Assembly (NCBI GenBank): GCA_002358345.1
Contig: DEOR01000039.1
Span: 786 to 9,705 of the forward strand
DNA: 8,920 nt
Origin: Proteobacteria bacterium UBA3413
GTDB taxonomy: Bacteria; Pseudomonadota; Gammaproteobacteria; Magnimaribacterales; D2472
Direction: 5' to 3'
The position numbers and the translations under genes were made by a program. The notes under the pieces are model-generated. The model was given only the letters and a program-made list of their open reading frames with translations. It was not told the DNA's origin and made no database searches. Shown here piece after piece: positions 6,233-8,920 of the stretch; the first letter of the stretch is position 1; each line of letters starts with the position of its first letter.

Positions 6233-7099
6233 TTATAGTTTGAGTAATGTTTTAGCATTCTGTCCTAGAAAAAGTGGTAAAACTTCTTCCTTCAATGGCA
6301 CATCTTGCATTTCAGTAAAAATCTTCTCAAGCGTTAAGCCCATTGGAAAGTATCCCGCATACATTATTTTGTTGCGACCACGCGTATTTGCAAAATTGAT
6401 AATATCTTTGGGGTAATGCTTTGGCGAGAAGGCGCTGGTTGAATAATAAAGGTTTGGATACTTCAACATCAACTTGCAGGCCAGTGCCGTCCATGGTTCT
6501 GCACCATGACGCATGACAAATTTTAACTCTGGAAAGTACCAGCAAACTTCATCAATCAACTCGACTTTTTGAGGAGCCATAGGAATTCTTGGGCCGGGAA
6601 CACCAACACAGCAAAAAAATGGTATGTCGAGCTCAATACACATTTCATAGATGGGATGCCAGCGCTCATCATTGATTGCAATTTGTGGATACATGCCAGA
6701 AGGGAAGGCGCTGACTGCCTTAATACCATGAGTCTCATATATTCTTTTAATATTTTCAGCCTCGTTGGGAGTGTTTGGGTTAACTGGTAGGTCAAAGAAA
6801 AATCTATCAGGATGGTTTTTACCGGCCAGAATTTTGACGTCAGACTTTTCATGAAAACCAACCATTGCTTGATTGATATGATGCTTATCCATTTGTGCCA
6901 GTGTGTATTGCACAAAGTCATCATGAGAACCTGTTTCAGGGATATCCTTAAACATATATTGGGCCGGCATCTTGAACATGGTTTTAGATTCTTCGTCTCT
7001 GAGCAATGGCTCCATGAATGTATACCAGTCAGATCGATCTTCTTGCTCAGGAATACCGAGCATGAGATCAACTGTAAAAATATCTTTATTAATTTCCAT
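6233..7099 (-). CDS. Amidohydrolase_2-fold protein with degenerate metal site
   Basis: This 288-residue cytoplasmic protein has the TIM-barrel amidohydrolase_2 outline (the family of 2-pyrone-4,6-dicarboxylate hydrolase and ACMSD-type decarboxylases). The usual strand-1 D/H-x-H motif is replaced by VDLMLG (10-15). The strand where many members carry H-x-G reads PFFCCVGVPG (160-169) with no His. The late G-S-D-(F/Y)-P motif, which supplies the catalytic Asp, reads MYAGYFPMG (246-254) with Tyr250. Only the RHG of VMRHGAEPW (His198) and the terminal GQNAKTLL (279-286) look conventional. Binding of a normal catalytic metal is therefore doubtful (inference); it could be a binding or regulatory paralogue, or use different chemistry. 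The reading frame is intact and full length, which argues against a decaying pseudogene. It lies 12 bases upstream of the Rieske gene and about 100 bases after the SDR gene, and may have its own promoter. Confidence 0.83.
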   Translation of the reverse strand: MEINKDIFTVDLMLGIPEQEDRSDWYTFMEPLLRDEESKTMFKMPAQYMFKDIPETGSHDDFVQYTLAQMDKHHINQAMVGFHEKSDVKILAGKNHPDRFFFDLPVNPNTPNEAENIKRIYETHGIKAVSAFPSGMYPQIAINDERWHPIYEMCIELDIPFFCCVGVPGPRIPMAPQKVELIDEVCWYFPELKFVMRHGAEPWTALACKLMLKYPNLYYSTSAFSPKHYPKDIINFANTRGRNKIMYAGYFPMGLTLEKIFTEMQDVPLKEEVLPLFLGQNAKTLLKL

Positions 7100-7200
7100 A
7101 GTTAAATTCTAACGAATAAATTCAGACTTATGCATTGAATCATAAATAAAGCATGAATACTTTGCTTGGTACTTGACGAATAAAATTACAACGATACCCA
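7100..7200 (-). promoter_or_regulatory. Intergenic gap in the minus-strand cluster, possible internal promoter
   Basis: This 101-base AT-rich gap between the SDR stop and the amidohydrolase-like start is the only sizeable one in the cluster. It holds an inverted repeat TTATG (7128-7132) / CATAA (7141-7145), a weak stem AAGCA (7149-7153) / TGCTT (7163-7167) that on the minus strand is followed by a T-rich stretch, and a 9-base direct repeat ACGAATAAA at 7112-7120 and 7176-7184. No convincing -35/-10 pair was found. A weak terminator plus new promoter is possible, but each signal is near chance level in such AT-rich sequence. Confidence 0.3.
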
Positions 7201-7980
7201 TCAAGACATAAACTCTCCACCATTAACATCCAAGCTGGAACCGGTAATTACTTTAGCAAGATCTGAAATAAGGAACAGGGCTGCATTAGCACAGTCACTA
7301 TCATCAGGTATCAAGCCCAAGGGAATATCCTTGACCACATCAGCAATCACGGCTTCTGGAGTGACCCCCATTGTCTGGGCAGTATAGTTGACATACATCT
7401 CAACCGGCGGACCCCACATCCAACCCATGAAGACAGAATTAACCCTGATGCCTTTTGGCCCTAATTCCTTGGCTAGAATCTTTGTTGCAGTGGATAGGGC
7501 GCCTTTGGATGCAGCGTAACCACCTTGTGTTGGCAATGGTTTCTTAGTAATCAAGCTGTTGATCATCACTATGGCTCCATTTGCATGACTTTCCATTCTC
7601 TTGACTGTCGCCATCGTCAGATTCATGGTTCCAAAAAAATTAGTGTTCATGGTCTCTTGCCAGTCACTAAAATCAGAGTCACAGATTACTTTAAAATCTC
7701 CTGCTCTATAAGCGCTATTAATGAGCCCATCAACCTTGCCGTATTCATCTATGGTTGATTGGACTAAATGCTCACAATCAGCTGGATTGGTTATGTCACA
7801 AGGAACAGCTATAACCTCTGAGCCACTTGCAGAGATTTCTGTTTGCAATTTATTAAGTAACTCAGTTGATCGAGCGGCGATAACAAGTTTAGCTCCCTCT
7901 CTAGCTGCTCCATAAGCTAGCTCTTGGCCTAACCCTGGACCAATACCCGACACTATCACAACCTTGTTTTTTAAAATCAT
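7201..7980 (-). CDS. Short-chain dehydrogenase/reductase (SDR)
   Basis: This 259-residue classical SDR has a Rossmann nucleotide-binding motif SGIGPGLG (11-18), an acidic residue contacting adenine (Asp62 in CDIT), and a full catalytic tetrad: Asn114 (NTNFFG), Ser142 (INSLI), Tyr155 and Lys159 (YAASK). The NNAG motif is altered to NSAY (88-91). The end of strand 2 reads VIAARS (33-38) with no Asp and Arg37 present, which suggests NADP(H) preference. It should interconvert a secondary alcohol and a ketone on an unidentified substrate in the cytoplasm. The C-terminus VITGSSLDVNGGEF is typical. Its ATG overlaps the sulfotransferase TGA (ATGA, 7980-7977), implying translational coupling, and it has a good ribosome-binding site inside the upstream gene. 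Family assignment is secure; substrate is not. Confidence 0.94.
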   Translation of the reverse strand: MILKNKVVIVSGIGPGLGQELAYGAAREGAKLVIAARSTELLNKLQTEISASGSEVIAVPCDITNPADCEHLVQSTIDEYGKVDGLINSAYRAGDFKVICDSDFSDWQETMNTNFFGTMNLTMATVKRMESHANGAIVMINSLITKKPLPTQGGYAASKGALSTATKILAKELGPKGIRVNSVFMGWMWGPPVEMYVNYTAQTMGVTPEAVIADVVKDIPLGLIPDDSDCANAALFLISDLAKVITGSSLDVNGGEFMS

Positions 7981-8920
7981 ATTGCTTCCTTTTTTATGTA
8001 TCGTTCAATGTAGTCGTTGAAATGTTTTTCAATAAACTTTTCCTCTAGACCAAATTCTTCAAGAGAGTATTGGTGCGCTCCCATTTCGTGTTGATTCTCT
8101 TCTTTCCACGCGATCATTGCATTCTCCGCTTGATCCGTAAAATCCTCACCTATAAAGCTATAGACGTTTGTCATTTCAGCAATTGGATCTTTGATCATAT
8201 TTAGAAAATTTAAATCCAAGAAGTTGGACTGATTATCTTGACTCACCTTCATACAATGGTTCAAGGCAGATGAGAGTTTATTAGCCCAATGAGCTCCGAT
8301 AGAGTTTTTATCATAGCTGTTGGTTAGCGGCTCAAATAAATTTGCGCACATGGAGCAAAAAGATGGAACAGTTTTATGAGGGTCTCTGTGAGTCTGAATA
8401 ATTTTTGCATCTGGAAACACCATCAAGAGTTTATCAATAAACCCTAAGTGGTGGGGAGATTTTAAAACCCATCGTTTTTCTGCTCTCCCAGGATTTTGCC
8501 ACTGCAAATATTGCAACATCACTTTTAATTGTTTGTAGGCATGCTCATGATCCTGTTGCGACACCCAGGCTGAATAAGAGGGCAGTCGCATAAAAGATTC
8601 TGGCACTGTGCTAAAAAACGTATGCTCCAGAAGTAGAATCTCTTCGTCAGCTCCCTTGTAATCCCATGGATGGATGCTTAACGCATCAGGGGATGCCGCC
8701 ATAACGGCCTCAACCTCGGCTTTACCCAGGCTCATTCTCTCTATTGGATTGCCTCTTTGTTCTCCTGGCAACATTGCAGGATATCTACCTTCCCACCAAA
8801 GCATGGCTGTATGCCTAGGGTCGGCAGCTAATAATCTATGAGTCATTGTGCTGCCAGTCCTAGGGAGGCCCACAATGACAACAGGTGTTCGTATCGATTC
8901 ATCTAAGATATCAGGGTGTT
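7977..8920 (-). CDS. Sulfotransferase family protein, 5' end cut by window edge
   Basis: The frame is open from the TGA at 7979-7977 to the right edge, so at least 313 codons are present and the true start lies beyond 8920. The GTG at 8873-8871 that could be taken as a start is internal: it is the second Val of an upstream in-frame segment reading HPDILDESIRTPVVIV, typical of the residues just before the nucleotide loop. The 5'-phosphosulfate loop is GLPRTGST (8870-8847). WVLKSPHHLG follows, and then the 3'-phosphate-binding segment HRDPHKTVPSFCSM with Arg (8387-8385) and Ser (8363-8361) eight residues apart. This is the large Sulfotransfer_3-type family, predicted to transfer sulfate from PAPS to a hydroxyl group. 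Members often run to 370-400 residues, so perhaps 60-90 N-terminal residues are missing. It is the most upstream visible gene of the cluster and is translationally coupled to the SDR. The acceptor is unknown, and some family members may not be true sulfotransferases. Confidence 0.9.
   Translation of the reverse strand, partial: HPDILDESIRTPVVIVGLPRTGSTMTHRLLAADPRHTAMLWWEGRYPAMLPGEQRGNPIERMSLGKAEVEAVMAASPDALSIHPWDYKGADEEILLLEHTFFSTVPESFMRLPSYSAWVSQQDHEHAYKQLKVMLQYLQWQNPGRAEKRWVLKSPHHLGFIDKLLMVFPDAKIIQTHRDPHKTVPSFCSMCANLFEPLTNSYDKNSIGAHWANKLSSALNHCMKVSQDNQSNFLDLNFLNMIKDPIAEMTNVYSFIGEDFTDQAENAMIAWKEENQHEMGAHQYSLEEFGLEEKFIEKHFNDYIERYIKKEAI
7985..7990 (-). promoter_or_regulatory. Ribosome binding site of the SDR gene
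   Basis: On the minus strand AGGAAG is followed by CAAT and the ATG at 7980-7978, putting AGGA six bases from the start codon. It lies within the last codons of the sulfotransferase gene and is the clearest Shine-Dalgarno in the window. It fixes the SDR start at the ATGA overlap. Confidence 0.75.

Noticed and set aside
6556..7071. 171-residue minus-strand open frame
   Set aside because: It is an alternate frame of the amidohydrolase-like gene; its composition is rich in Ser, Leu and Cys with no motif, while the other frame has the family pattern.
8871..8873. GTG as start codon of the sulfotransferase
   Set aside because: The frame stays open upstream to the window edge and encodes a typical pre-loop segment (ESIRTPVVIV); starting at this GTG would put the nucleotide loop at residue 2.
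1..8920. Mobile element, CRISPR array, toxin-antitoxin or defence system
   Set aside because: No transposase, integrase, repeat-spacer series, nuclease or small antitoxin-like pair could be found on either strand; all sizeable coding space is taken by metabolic, transport and signalling genes.

Overview
The window looks like a compact piece of chromosome from a marine-type, moderately AT-rich Proteobacterium, most likely an uncultivated gammaproteobacterial oligotroph. This placement is an inference from protein style (TonB-type domain, MelB-like symporter, KshA-like Rieske oxygenase and large-family sulfotransferase close together), very short intergenic gaps, and base composition that looks near 40% GC by eye. 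There is no mobile element, CRISPR array, rRNA or tRNA that I can see, and no stretch over 300 bases lacks a gene.

Layout. (A) Positions 1-2711, minus strand: a small secreted TonB C-terminal-domain protein followed, after a 45-base gap holding an AT-rich inverted repeat, by a long membrane-bound hybrid sensor histidine kinase. The kinase runs off the left edge just as its receiver domain begins. (B) Positions 2712-2795: an AT-rich divergent promoter region. (C) Positions 2796-5231, plus strand: a tight four-gene run made of a stand-alone two-CBS-domain protein, a GPH/MelB-like MFS transporter, a 56-residue rubredoxin whose start overlaps the transporter stop, and a secreted thioredoxin-fold protein with a CxxS active site. 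(D) Positions 5228-8920, minus strand, converging on (C) with stop codons sharing a TTAA: a sulfotransferase (N-terminus beyond the right edge), an SDR oxidoreductase coupled to it by an ATGA overlap, an amidohydrolase-fold protein that has lost most metal-binding residues, and a KshA-like Rieske oxygenase.

How the genes may work together. Region D reads like part of a catabolic or modification pathway for a hydrophobic hydroxylated or ketonic compound (steroid-like or aromatic; the substrate cannot be read from sequence): Rieske hydroxylation, SDR alcohol/ketone interconversion and sulfate transfer. The amidohydrolase-like protein may be non-catalytic. Region C combines uptake or export, nucleotide sensing by CBS domains, and electron/thiol chemistry. 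Region A is a sensory pair.

The least ordinary points are the degenerate amidohydrolase inside the oxidative cluster, the CxxS thioredoxin next to rubredoxin, the anchorless TonB-domain protein paired with a hybrid kinase, and two hairpins: one at the kinase start codon and one inside the convergent overlap. I do not see a clear-cut new defence or mobile system here.
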